From Eubacteriales Family XIII. Incertae Sedis bacterium (GTDB lineage Bacteria; Bacillota; Clostridia; Peptostreptococcales; Anaerovoracaceae): a stretch of 64,000 nt of DNA. The DNA is taken from contig JAISTX010000083.1 in NCBI GenBank assembly GCA_031272365.1, positions 1 through 64,000 of the forward strand, read 5' to 3'. Positions 9,001 to 15,107 of this stretch are shown here, piece by piece (position 1 is the stretch's first letter; every line of letters starts with the position of its first letter). The notes below the pieces were generated by a model. The model saw only the letters and a list, made by a program, of their open reading frames with translations. It searched no databases and had not been told where the DNA came from. Made by a program: the position numbers and the translations under genes.

Positions 9001-11996
9001 CTCGTCAGATCGTCGCGTGTCGCGGTCGTCGTCCCCCAGCGCCCCATGGACGTCAGGCTCTGCATCGTGCCTGCCGACACGAGGTTGATTTCGACATCCT
9101 TCGCGATCTTCCCGTTCTTGATATTCGAATAATTGGTCGCGATGACGTTGCCGACGATCGCGTGCGGCGCGTTGATGTTGATGATGATCTTCCCGAAATA
9201 ACTCTCTGTCGGAATCGTCACCGTGCCACCGCTCGCGTCGCCGAAGATATCGAGGTTGTTCATCGTGTTCGGGTTGGTGTTTTCGTCCGCGAAGATGTTG
9301 AGCGTCACTTTATTATTCGCGTCCGTGCCAAGCTCGATGTCCGCGCCGGCACTCTGTCTGCGGCCCGCGCTCACGCTGTCGCCGCTTTCGATATAGAAGC
9401 CGTTCCTGCTCCCTCGGAAGTCGAGCGTCAGGTTGCCGTCCCCGAAAACGCGCCCGTGGTTGGAATGCGCCGTGCTGAAGCCCCGAGCCTGCCCCGCCCG
9501 CGAGACGCCGCTGAAGTCGCCGCCGTGGATCGTGATATAGGTGCTGCCGCTGACCCAGTTCGGTTCGCTGTAGCCGGCAAGCCCGTAGTCGCCGCCCATC
9601 GACGAGTTGACGACGACGGCGGGGCCGGCCTCATCCGCCGTCGCGACGGCGGTGCCGGTCCGGCTGATATAGGTGCCGTCCAATGCCTGGCGCGGCGCGT
9701 CGAAGACCTCGACGATCGCGTCGCCATCGATGATGCCCTGGTCCCAGCCGCCGCCGGACAGGAAGTAGTCGACCTGGCCGCCGTAGACGTAGGCGTAGGC
9801 GCTGCCCTTCTGGTAGTGGCCGCCGTAGCCGGAGCCCTCGACCGTGTCCGCAAAGCCGTGCCACAGCTCATTGCGCGAGTCGCCGATCTGGTTCCCGAGG
9901 AAGACACCGCCGTACGTCCAGCGCGCAAAGACGTTGCGCATCGACAGGGTGGTGTTGCCGTTGATCAGGTAGGAATTGTACCCGCCGGCGATGACGCCGC
10001 CGACATTATCCTGCGCGCCGCCGGCACCGACCATGTCGTAGCCGGCGGGCTCGTTGCCGCGGCTGTTGACGGCGCTGCTGTACCAATAGGCGAGGTCGCC
10101 GTTCGGAATGGCCGGGAGCGTGCCCCGGTAGACGGTGCCCTCCGTGCCGACGGCCGAATAGGCGGAGCCCTCGACATAGCCGCCGCAGGAAGACCCGCGG
10201 AAATACCCGATGCCGGCATCGTTGGACAGGCTGCCGGACCGGATCAGGTTGGTCGTGTTGCCGTAGTGCTGGTAGTCCGCCACGGCCTTGATCGCCGCGA
10301 TGGCGGCATCGGTGCCTTGGACATGCCCCGTGCTGTCGTAGGTGAGGTTGTTGACCCAAGTGGTGTTCTCGATATAGGTCAGCACACCGCCGTCGCCGGA
10401 GTATCCATAGACGCCGCCCGTCGTCGGGGTGGCGCCGGCCTTGTAGTCGTTGATGATGTCGCCCTTGACGATGCCGCCTTCCTTGCAGCCGCCCGCGAAG
10501 AGCACGTTGCCGTAGACAAAATCGCTCGTGTCCACGGTGTTTTTGATCGCCCAGGTCGTCGCGTTCATGCCCTGGTCGAGGCGCGTCGGCTCCATGTCGG
10601 GGTAGGCCGCGACCGGCGTCGTCCCGACGTCGCCGAAGTACGCGCCGCCGTAAAACTCCGATCCCTGGCCGGTTCCGTAGAAGGCACCCGGGCCGGTGAG
10701 CGTGTTTGTGACGGAGCCGTAGACATTGGAATAATAGCCGGCGCCGTAGAAATCGCGCAGACCACCGGCGAGGTTGTTTCCTATCGTATCCGTTTTCTTC
10801 ACCGTGACCGTGACATCGCCGTAGAGCGTCGTGCGGTTTGCAGCGCTGGCGCCCTTGCCGCCGCCGTAGACATCAAAGCCATCGATGTTGCTCGTGTTCT
10901 CCACGATGATGGTCGGGTTGCCGTACATCGTGCTGCCGCCGCTGTCCATCCCGCCGTAGTAACTGTTGAAGCCGGCACCCGTCGACCAGACGGTGATGGT
11001 GGGGTTGACAGGGTTGCCCGCGGAGCCGAGCGTGCCGCTCTTCGCGCCGCCGAAGAAGTTCGTGCCGGAAGTCGCCCAGGCTTTGTGCCCGAGCGTGAGG
11101 TCATGCCCGTTCATATAGGCGTTTGCAAAATTGTATCCGATATTGCGCAGCACGATGTTGCACCCGAAGTCCCAGGCATCCGCGGCGCCGAAGGTTCTCG
11201 AACCCGCGTCAGCCAGCGAGGCGGCCGGCACCGGCGTCGCCGGGACGTCCGCGGCCGTTTCGTTCTTGCCCGTGATGACGAGCGTGCCCACATTGCCTTC
11301 GAGATCCTTGAAACCGCTCGTGCGGATCGTTGCGTAGTCGGTATTGACGTAGGTGACGTTCGTTCCGATATAGAGCACATAGTCCTGCCCGCCGCCGTTG
11401 GTTTGGAGCCAGGACAGCGCGTCTTTCACCGCCGTCGTAGCTGTTGCCACAGTGATGGTTCCGCTCGTCGGAAACGCCTGGTACACGCCTTCGCCGATGA
11501 CGACGATCTTGGCCGTGTCCGTGGACTCGATGCTGCCGCCGCCGAGCGGGAGGTTGATATTGAAGCCACCAATGGGCGCAGGCGAGAAGACGACAATGCC
11601 GCCGGCGATCGCGTCGACGGCGGGTTCGGTTTCCGGCGTGGCCCCGGACGATCCGGACGATCCGGAAGACCCAGAAGACCCGGAAGACCCCGGCTCCACG
11701 GCCGGCTCAGGCTCGGCCGCCGGTTCGGGTTCGGCGGCTGGCTCCTCTGCAGGCGGCTGCCCGGAACCAGAGGCGCCCTCCGACCCGGAGGAGTCCCCTG
11801 CCCCGGAGGAACCCCCGGTGCTTCCCTGTTCTCCTTGCGGCGGCGTCTGCACGTCGCCCGCGGATGGTATCTCGTCTTCACCCGCGGCGCCCAGCGGCAC
11901 GGAAAGCGTCGCCACCATCAAAAATGCCAGCAGGAACGCAACGCTCCGCCGGACTACCCTGCTCAGGACTCGGTCTTCTTTTTTTCGGCTATTCAT
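1..11996 (-). CDS. Giant secreted adhesin A (5' part, runs off left edge)
   Basis: The reading frame is open from the ATG at 11996 to the window edge, about 3998 codons with no stop. I checked frame continuity near 11.4, 6.0, 3.0 and 0.1 kb. The N-terminus is a signal peptide (RRSVAFLLAFLMVATLSVPL), then a Ser/Gly/Pro/Glu linker with GSS repeats near 11.65-11.7 kb. Residues ~110-1300 are a glycine- and asparagine-rich repetitive region that looks like a parallel beta-helix adhesin passenger. From about residue 1680 come seven SdrB-like domains (GTLWYDTG, GQAFTDTNLNGVKDG), each followed by a D2-like fimbrial domain (FTKKA..., DLMGTGL, EIKDLMDAG). The segment nearest the edge changes to Ig-like repeats with DGRYII and IIGARNY motifs, as in giant protein B. 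The role inferred is cell-surface adhesion. The C-terminus and anchor lie outside the window. Subtilase A lies upstream on the same strand. Confidence 0.88.
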   Translation of the reverse strand, partial: MNSRKKEDRVLSRVVRRSVAFLLAFLMVATLSVPLGAAGEDEIPSAGDVQTPPQGEQGSTGGSSGAGDSSGSEGASGSGQPPAEEPAAEPEPAAEPEPAVEPGSSGSSGSSGSSGSSGATPETEPAVDAIAGGIVVFSPAPIGGFNINLPLGGGSIESTDTAKIVVIGEGVYQAFPTSGTITVATATTAVKDALSWLQTNGGGQDYVLYIGTNVTYVNTDYATIRTSGFKDLEGNVGTLVITGKNETAADVPATPVPAASLADAGSRTFGAADAWDFGCNIVLRNIGYNFANAYMNGHDLTLGHKAWATSGTNFFGGAKSGTLGSAGNPVNPTITVWSTGAGFNSYYGGMDSGGSTMYGNPTIIVENTSNIDGFDVYGGGKGASAANRTTLYGDVTVTVKKTDTIGNNLAGGLRDFYGAGYYSNVYGSVTNTLTGPGAFYGTGQGSEFYGGAYFGDVGTTPVAAYPDMEPTRLDQGMNATTWAIKNTVDTSDFVYGNVLFAGGCKEGGIVKGDIINDYKAGATPTTGGVYGYSGDGGVLTYIENTTWVNNLTYDSTGHVQGTDAAIAAIKAVADYQHYGNTTNLIRSGSLSNDAGIGYFRGSSCGGYVEGSAYSAVGTEGTVYRGTLPAIPNGDLAYWYSSAVNSRGNEPAGYDMVGAGGAQDNVGGVIAGGYNSYLINGNTTLSMRNVFARWTYGGVFLGNQIGDSRNELWHGFADTVEGSGYGGHYQKGSAYAYVYGGQVDYFLSGGGWDQGIIDGDAIVEVFDAPRQALDGTYISRTGTAVATADEAGPAVVVNSSMGGDYGLAGYSEPNWVSGSTYITIHGGDFSGVSRAGQARGFSTAHSNHGRVFGDGNLTLDFRGSRNGFYIESGDSVSAGRRQSAGADIELGTDANNKVTLNIFADENTNPNTMNNLDIFGDASGGTVTIPTESYFGKIIININAPHAIVGNVIATNYSNIKNGKIAKDVEINLVSAGTMQSLTSMGRWGTTTATRDDLTSAIAKASTNKAVINVGPQAMAASPFSGGGFEIYTDINGDYYSKYYNPTVQALGPMTEQTTIPDGSPYNFLTSWENNVVPQDTAFTEQQPFKGYAAPIIVKGALANFTELNVNRRLLVVDGTATGATVVNGGGATVSNHGTTYSEHGNIYLHGGDPDNQWDGAGFGIYIPDSQSTFTGYMSLGEMYSFGGSPTFVLGPGGNKSISVTDYHVDETQGEALIWLRTGNVTANSNIGGPSTWFGQLLGWRVFNFSPDKTKAYNVTPANFRGVKIGSPNTTYIGDNLVPSGTVDGLNDGYAVAIEGSFFDFSVIDDFEGANPTDGSSLGYIRSNIEGATTTPPAGGGKILVYGDYDAAGGQTFDGETGWVKSGYFAIPSANMPGGNSYATAQIPYPQFWFRPDRVTGEWVRKVEIDRTDKQNHDIPEQTVEDYMAGAIDTRTKTWTFHDGPPVDTSDDNKSFVIQADFTSLKELSATAAFVTESYAQAHVDDETDAQIKAWIYGWGSGSDPANKMTDVKGRPFLTDNISVSEAKQKLGTPLAEGEHYREYKVTYYTNATETGPVTLTKEVTIYVLPDDAVIIPGRAALLADDADMVVAQAKLIDKQSNLTTPTDMTAIDNWTNALVLLIDDDPASSTYGTVEKVSPDLTNSATKITDINTATAKKLVPLEYGITVTPHGGAAQTIKKDVDVNITGALIEGTLFVDANNNQAFDTGEATFSAGKTVKLYTQAGALVDTNTTDADGHYTFGSFNDTQLVDGTTYYVVFPDLSSYGMTNCDDSRRSTTMTVDYSTAAGSIFTRDGGYAWPDTSGLKSSFTKKVKDDHGTTATSDDTWEDAITITDSSKTLEYRLQFTLPASLAGYESLEIKDVMPAGLVYADASDSLAITYGASETVLNLTAAGALTVSADKRVVQYKLTDFTGLAGQTVNVYVKAKLEKTGTAGNEKYPDDVVNTGYLIVNAPDANTNSELDVSSSSQDPLPNGTGTDKNGLDSADDSSATDPDAEVFDGAKIAGTLWYDTGAGTNAGNGAMDGDESGVGAGKTVTLYAASDTTLSTALATAVTDADGKFVFDKKTDGTAIPAGAYVLKYPAIADYSFVKTGSSNVADNTGKSNQITLDLDANQSKAVSAGYKVAQFINPNDTDAFTKKATSVTGTASIATDGTTGKTTVTTTAPQTDVITYTITVKMPDDLYPYSTDTGAGNGVEIQDLMGTGLALEGGEAAVSVKADGTAVTSGVTKTWTAGTGILSVVIAGGYDAVMKGLEGKTVTIEVPAKVKASGGVYPPSAVNDAKIYLNGSTAPPTGGEIPADKKPEVLIKGKLSGYLFKDANGDGKYLAGDGDTKIANKTVTLYAASDTAFASPLNTAITGADGAFSFIVDAADGGSAYVIRAPSATIAMAGDADADKYGYTTKQALTVANGSHVGNNGASAALEVKRTDGGADLEKAANAGYAKVEVNNGTGGFTKTLAKVGTEATTGPITDAGADLTYEIKYVMPSNTAGYNAIEIKDLMDAGLVLKDDSVTNIVVSVDGTAVTGGTKAYAAGTGTDAGKMVASYKFADDYDFSSLAGKTIVMTVTAKLTKVDAAGTANGPDHWPTEVKNTGRLSVNNSQGPDDKEDTEQNVARIYGQAFTDTNLNGVKDGSETGLSGVTVTLKKWDGSAYVAYTPPTVTDGPVVNPTDIGGYYMFYVPAGIYQIEFPTPFGTSKMGITTSGNGYAPISGVVSGIELDIDPDTAAVPQTKEINAGYGAPKQSVLDEMGASFAKKIKDADGTSWVASRDITDSTTTLEYKIKFDLPADVADLKGFSSIVIEDIMPYGITLATGDVAVDADIFVDTTEITDGTTVKATVTDDSVGKTRTVSYTFDAAAISTWAGTAALNGKEVSMVVRAKLEKLSASGTPSASGAYPATLTNHGKLTVNGGAPVVPNPDPDPTATVNDGAKITGTLWYDTGASAGDGVKDGDESGVGAGKTVTLYAASDLTTAIATAVTDADGKFVLNKKTDGTVIPAGSYVLKYPAIADYSFVKAGDSKVADNTGKTNQFTLDLDANQSKISDAGYVGAAFFDTSDPDAFTKKATSATGTATIATDGTTGKTTVTTTAPQTDVITYTITVKMPADLYPYSTDATATGGVEIQDLMGTGLALEGGTAAVSVKADGTALTAGVTKTWTAGTGTLSVVIAGGYDAVMKGLEGKTVTIEVPAKVQATGGVYPSSATNDAKVYLNGSTTTPPGGEIPTDKKPEVLIKGKLSGYLFQDANGDGKYASGDGDLKIAGKAVTLYAASDTTFATVIATATTAADGTFSFIVDAADGGSSYVIKAPAASVAMAGDADVDKYGYTTKQAATVANGSHVGNNGASAALEVKRTDGGADLARSANAGYAKVDITGGAGGFTKTLAKVGTEATDGPITDAGADLTYEIKYAMPSNTAGYNAIEILDLMGAGLVLKDADTANIAVTVDGTAVTGGTKAYAAGTGTDSGKMVASYKFADDYDFSTLAGKTIVMTVTAKLSKVDAAGTANGSDHWPTAVTNTGRLSVNNGQGPDDKEDTEENVARIYGQAFEDANRSGTKDGSETGLAGVTVTLKKWDGNAYVAYTPPTVAGEPNTNPTDIGGYYSFYVPAGKYQIEFPTPFGTSKMGITTSGAGYAPISGVVPDIELDIDPDTAAVPQTKKIDVGYGTPDPDVLDEIKNSFSKKIKKDTAYVAGSEKTVTDFTETLEYKIGFPIPAAPASGSATFAGFASIELIDVMQQGLMLATGDVTADVDVYVNGTKVTNGTTSVAAITQTATTKTITYTISAQQIGQLLSGTPAVTGEVYMIVRAKLEKYDTDSDSATADDWPTSVTNKGRLIVNEVDPTKDLPDTTVAVAGLPPVITFTEYPLVLTQSATSQILTAADLKAQMQVTDDVDNPTWQDTDKTGGGAAQTLWDGTTATPVGITEIDRHNIGVYKVRYTATDSNANTTTRTRAVVITDGRYIIDVTDDGDDSNDIIIGARNYVAKSSTVDGTESQAKSLSYAE
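490..3235 (-). repeat. Tandem 923-residue unit 2 in adhesin A
   Basis: This is the second unit, 3' in the gene. It matches unit 1 over nearly its full length but with many codon and residue differences, and with a 6-bp (two-codon) length difference near 583/3357 where the offset becomes 2775. The left boundary is approximate because the last D2 domain runs directly into the Ig-like module. Confidence 0.8.
3236..6005 (-). repeat. Tandem 923-residue unit 1 in adhesin A
   Basis: This is the first of two adjacent ~2.77-kb coding repeats. Landmarks recur at a constant offset of 2769 bp: 1071/3840, 1381/4150, 2515/5284 and 3042/5811. Each unit encodes three SdrB-D2 pairs, beginning at a DGAKI(A/T)GTLWYDTG domain and ending at an N.G.L.VN strand. 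The offset is a multiple of three, so the frame is preserved. Confidence 0.85.
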
Positions 11997-12102
11997 TTTT
12001 TTCCCCAATACCCCTGCCCGGGCACCCCCCCGTCCCGGTTCCACTATAACTACCCCAAGTTATAAGAATAAATCTTGCACAGAATACGACAGGAAAAAGG
12101 AA

Positions 12103-12118
12103 AAATATATCAATAAAA
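12103..12118 (-). promoter_or_regulatory. 16-bp motif shared with AraC gene 1 upstream region
   Basis: The minus strand reads TTTTATTGATATATTT. The identical 16-mer occurs at 20470-20455 upstream of AraC regulator 1, and in both places GTATTCT follows after 15-16 nt. It is a candidate regulator site or shared promoter element. AT-richness raises the chance of coincidence. Confidence 0.35.
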
Positions 12119-12186
12119 ATAATTTTATGTCATTCAAATACAAATTCTAAATTTTAATCAAAATAAAATCTTTATTCAAAAATATA

Positions 12187-12224
12187 GCAAACGTCCGAAA
12201 GGGGGGTAGGCTTCGGACGTCTGC
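12187..12224 (-). terminator. Intrinsic terminator between subtilase A and adhesin A
   Basis: The arms 12187-12199 and 12212-12224 pair over 13 bp (one G-U in the minus-strand RNA) around a 12-nt loop, and are followed at once on the minus strand by TATATTTTTG. It can end subtilase A transcripts, end the small RNA above, or act as an attenuator in front of adhesin A. Confidence 0.7.
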
Positions 12225-12394
12225 ATATCTATCGCGGAACCCGAAGATTCGCAGGATAGCAATACGGAAAATGATGCTCTTTCAGTGCTCTATCTCTTTT
12301 CGATTTGTTGGATGTTCATTGTACCCCACGCCCCACAGCAACCTCGAATTTCTCAAAGATTACGCCGAATGATGATAGAAATATATAATTTTCT
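12187..12394 (-). ncRNA. Candidate small structured RNA or attenuated leader
   Basis: The 460-bp gap between subtilase A and adhesin A is AT-rich and has no convincing ORF. A good minus-strand promoter (12400-12428) would start RNA near 12394. The RNA would contain a hairpin at 12229-12259 with a C(UUCG)G tetraloop, a 7-bp inner stem with one bulge and a CUAUC/GAUAG outer stem. It would end at the strong terminator hairpin at 12187-12224. It could be a stand-alone RNA of ~210 nt, or the 5' part of the adhesin leader with a conditional terminator. I recognise no known RNA family. Confidence 0.35.
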
Positions 12395-12399
12395 GCATT

Positions 12400-12428
12400 A
12401 TTTTATCATTTTCCGTAAATGTTCGCAA
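12400..12428 (-). promoter_or_regulatory. Sigma70-type promoter 3' of subtilase A
   Basis: On the minus strand TTGCGA (12428-12423) is followed by 17 nt and TAAAAT (12405-12400), with an extended TGA directly before the -10. It lies just after the subtilase stop codon, so it would drive the candidate RNA or a ~395-nt leader of adhesin A. Confidence 0.5.
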
Positions 12429-12456
12429 TTTGTTATTGTATTTTATTTCAAAATAT

Positions 12457-14889
12457 TCAATTCTTCAGCAAATGGCCCTGATTGTTGAAGTGGTAGGTTT
12501 TGCCGCCTATGTTCTGGTAGCCGGTCGCAAAGATCCCTTTGCCGCCCCACCAGAAGTAGTAGGTGCTGCCGTTCGCGTGCTTGAACCAGCCCTGCGGCGC
12601 CGCGCCGCCCTGCGCCGGGTCGAAATACCGCACGGCCCCGTTCACGTTCTGCCAGCCGGATGTCAGGTGCCCCTGGCTGTTGAAGTAGTAGGCGCGGCCG
12701 CCGATCTCCGTCAGGCCGGTCGCGAAGATGCCTTTGCTGCCCCACCAGAAGTAGTACCGCTTCCCATTGGAATGCGTGAACCAGCCCTGCGGCGCCGCGC
12801 CGCCTTGCGCCGGGTCGAGATACCGCACCTGGCCGTCGATCGTCTGCCAGCCCACGAGGGGCGTGCCGTTCGCGCCGAGGTAGTACCATTTGCCGCCGTC
12901 CTGCATCCACATGTTCTTCAGGATCTTCCAATGCGCGTAGTAGGTCGTGTTGCCGACCGCTTTGTAGATGGTCGACGCGGTGATCTGCGTCCCGCCGGAC
13001 GCCGCGGTGTACCAGCCCAGGAAGGTGCGCCCGGGCTTCGAGGCGATGGTCGGCAGGGTGCCAAGCGCCTGCCCGTAACGCACCGACTTGCTCTTCACGC
13101 TCGGCGCGGGGCCGCCATTATTATTGAAGGTCACCGTGTAGATGTTCACTTTGTATTGCGCTGTCACGGTCAGGTCGGAGGTGATGCGCGTGAACGGCGT
13201 GCTCCAGCCGGTGAAGGTGTAGCCGACGCGGCGCGGGCTCGCGGGGGCCGTGGCGGCTTTGCCCTGGTACACGACCTGCGAGCTGAGCACCGCCCCGTTG
13301 TAGTCCTTGAAGGTGACGACGTGGTATTTCAGCGCTTCCTCGACGGCCTTCTTCGCGTCGACGAGGCCGTAGCCGTAGTAGTCGTCGCGGCCGGGCGCGC
13401 CGAGGTCCTGCGCGGTGCCTTTGAGGATCTCGGCGACCTTGGAGGCGGGCAGCGACGGGTTCGCGGACATCACCAACGCCGCGACGCCCGCCACGTACGG
13501 GGACGACATCGAGGATCCGCTCATATAGCCGTAGCCGCCGCCGTACATCGTGCTCTGGATGAACACCCCCGGCGCGGCGATGTCCTTGCGCGAATTGTGG
13601 TCGGAGTGCGGCGATATGACGTCGCTCGAATCCGTCCAGGTCACCGCGAGGACGTTGCTGTAGTCGGATGGGTAGTTGAGCTCCGTGCGGTTCTTGTTCC
13701 CGCCGGAAGCGATGACGAGGATGCCCGCGTTCGTCGCTTCGTAGACGACCCGGCGGAGGGTCAGGCTCTCCCCGCCGTCGATCGCCGGGTAGTACCCGAG
13801 GCTCATGTTGATGATCTTGCAATTGGTCTGGATGGCGTATTTGATGCCGCGCACCAGGTCGTCGATGTGGCAGCCGGTCGCGTCAAAGACCTTGATGGGG
13901 ACGATCTCCGCCTTGTTGTTGGAGGTGCCCGCGACACCGACGCCGTTGTTCGAGTTTGCCGCGACGATCCCGGCCACATGGCAACCGTGGCTCGTCCCGT
14001 CCGTCTGGCCCGGGTCCGCGCTCACGTCCGTGTCCCTGCCCGAGACGGCCGTGGCGTCGTATTTGTACTGGGTGTTGAAGTTTGCCTTGAGGTCCGGGTG
14101 GTCCAGCTGGAAGCAGGTGTCCATGACGGCCACCCGCGTCTTCCCGGCGCGCGCGGGGAGCAGGTCCCACGCCTGCGCGATGTTCGTCGAGACGCCCTGC
14201 GCGAGCGCCCACTGCGTGCTGTACTGCGGGTCGTTCGGCACATAGGACAGTTCGATCTTGATGTTCCGCTCCGCGTACTCGACGTTCGGGTCGCTCTCGT
14301 ACGCAGCGATCGCGTCGTCGACGTCGCCCTTGACATAGATGACGACCATTTCCTCGCCATCGCCCAGATCCGTGATGCTCTTGATCGTGTCGTCGACGGA
14401 TTCCGCGAACATCACGTCCTCGTCGTCCTCTTTGATAACAACGATGATTTCCGAAGGTTCTTCGTCGTCCCCTTCGTCCTCGATGACCTCGTCGCCCATC
14501 GGCTCCACCGCCGGGTCATCGCCTGCGGACAGGGCCCCTGCCTTGTCCACGGTTTCGTCTGCTGCCATCTCCGGCTCTTCCGCCGCCGGCTCTTCTATCG
14601 CGGGGGTTTCGTCCGTGGGTGCTTCCGCTGCGGCGCCCTCCGCCGCCGCCTCCGAGGGGTCATCCGCCGCCGCCGCGCCGTCCGCCGTCCCTCTCTGCGC
14701 CCTGCCGTTCAAGCCCGGCGCGCCCGTGCCCGGATCCTGCGCGTCGCCGCCTGTTCCCGTATCCCCCGCTCCAATAACCGCTCCGCCGCCCGCTGCTCCG
14801 GGCGCGTCCTCCGCATAGGAGGCTACCGGTGTTATGACCATCGAGAGTCCTATGCAGAGTATTAAGACAGACGCCAATACCTTTCTCAT
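12457..14889 (-). CDS. Wall-binding subtilase (S8 peptidase) A
   Basis: The protein is 810 residues from the ATG at 14889, chosen because AAAGGA stands 7 nt upstream; a TTG lies six codons earlier. It has a signal peptide (VLASVLILCIGLSMVI), an Ala/Glu/Pro-rich acidic linker to ~130 and an I9-like propeptide region (~130-200). The S8 catalytic domain has all three triad motifs: Asp in VAVMDTCF (~255), His in SHGCHVAG (~300) and Ser in SGSSMSSPYVAG (~457). Two InlB-type repeats (GYTFTGWS, GRTFLGWYT) follow at ~520-610. The last ~145 residues are choline/glucan-binding-type repeats (GKWYYLG, FDPAQGGAAPQGWF). The likely role is a serine protease held non-covalently on the cell wall that cuts surface or host proteins. 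It is a paralogue of subtilase B, and the adhesin A gene follows it on the same strand. Confidence 0.93.
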   Translation of the reverse strand: MRKVLASVLILCIGLSMVITPVASYAEDAPGAAGGGAVIGAGDTGTGGDAQDPGTGAPGLNGRAQRGTADGAAAADDPSEAAAEGAAAEAPTDETPAIEEPAAEEPEMAADETVDKAGALSAGDDPAVEPMGDEVIEDEGDDEEPSEIIVVIKEDDEDVMFAESVDDTIKSITDLGDGEEMVVIYVKGDVDDAIAAYESDPNVEYAERNIKIELSYVPNDPQYSTQWALAQGVSTNIAQAWDLLPARAGKTRVAVMDTCFQLDHPDLKANFNTQYKYDATAVSGRDTDVSADPGQTDGTSHGCHVAGIVAANSNNGVGVAGTSNNKAEIVPIKVFDATGCHIDDLVRGIKYAIQTNCKIINMSLGYYPAIDGGESLTLRRVVYEATNAGILVIASGGNKNRTELNYPSDYSNVLAVTWTDSSDVISPHSDHNSRKDIAAPGVFIQSTMYGGGYGYMSGSSMSSPYVAGVAALVMSANPSLPASKVAEILKGTAQDLGAPGRDDYYGYGLVDAKKAVEEALKYHVVTFKDYNGAVLSSQVVYQGKAATAPASPRRVGYTFTGWSTPFTRITSDLTVTAQYKVNIYTVTFNNNGGPAPSVKSKSVRYGQALGTLPTIASKPGRTFLGWYTAASGGTQITASTIYKAVGNTTYYAHWKILKNMWMQDGGKWYYLGANGTPLVGWQTIDGQVRYLDPAQGGAAPQGWFTHSNGKRYYFWWGSKGIFATGLTEIGGRAYYFNSQGHLTSGWQNVNGAVRYFDPAQGGAAPQGWFKHANGSTYYFWWGGKGIFATGYQNIGGKTYHFNNQGHLLKN

Positions 14890-15037
14890 AGTTCTATCCT
14901 TTCTCAACGAGAAACGCAGGGGGTGATTCCCCCGTTACATTATAATATACCATAGATTTTTGATACTTAAACAGAATGTTTACATTTTAAAGATTTTTTT
15001 TATAACACATTGCCGACGGAATTCTTGCCATTCCTCG

Positions 15038-15066
15038 TTGACAATATATTTGAATTGATATATAAT
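15038..15066 (+). promoter_or_regulatory. Perfect consensus sigma70 promoter
   Basis: TTGACA (15038-15043), a 17-nt spacer and TATAAT (15061-15066) match the consensus exactly. It points at the zinc-ribbon/HTH gene starting at 15108, giving a leader of ~35 nt with the SD AAAGGAGG. Confidence 0.9.
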
Positions 15067-15107
15067 ATATTTGTCAGTCTTCCGCAGAAAGGAGGAAGTG
15101 AGGGGAC

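Noticed and set aside
12181..12400. A c-di-GMP riboswitch before adhesin A
   Set aside because: The conserved core bases of GEMM-type aptamers are not visible; only generic hairpins can be supported.
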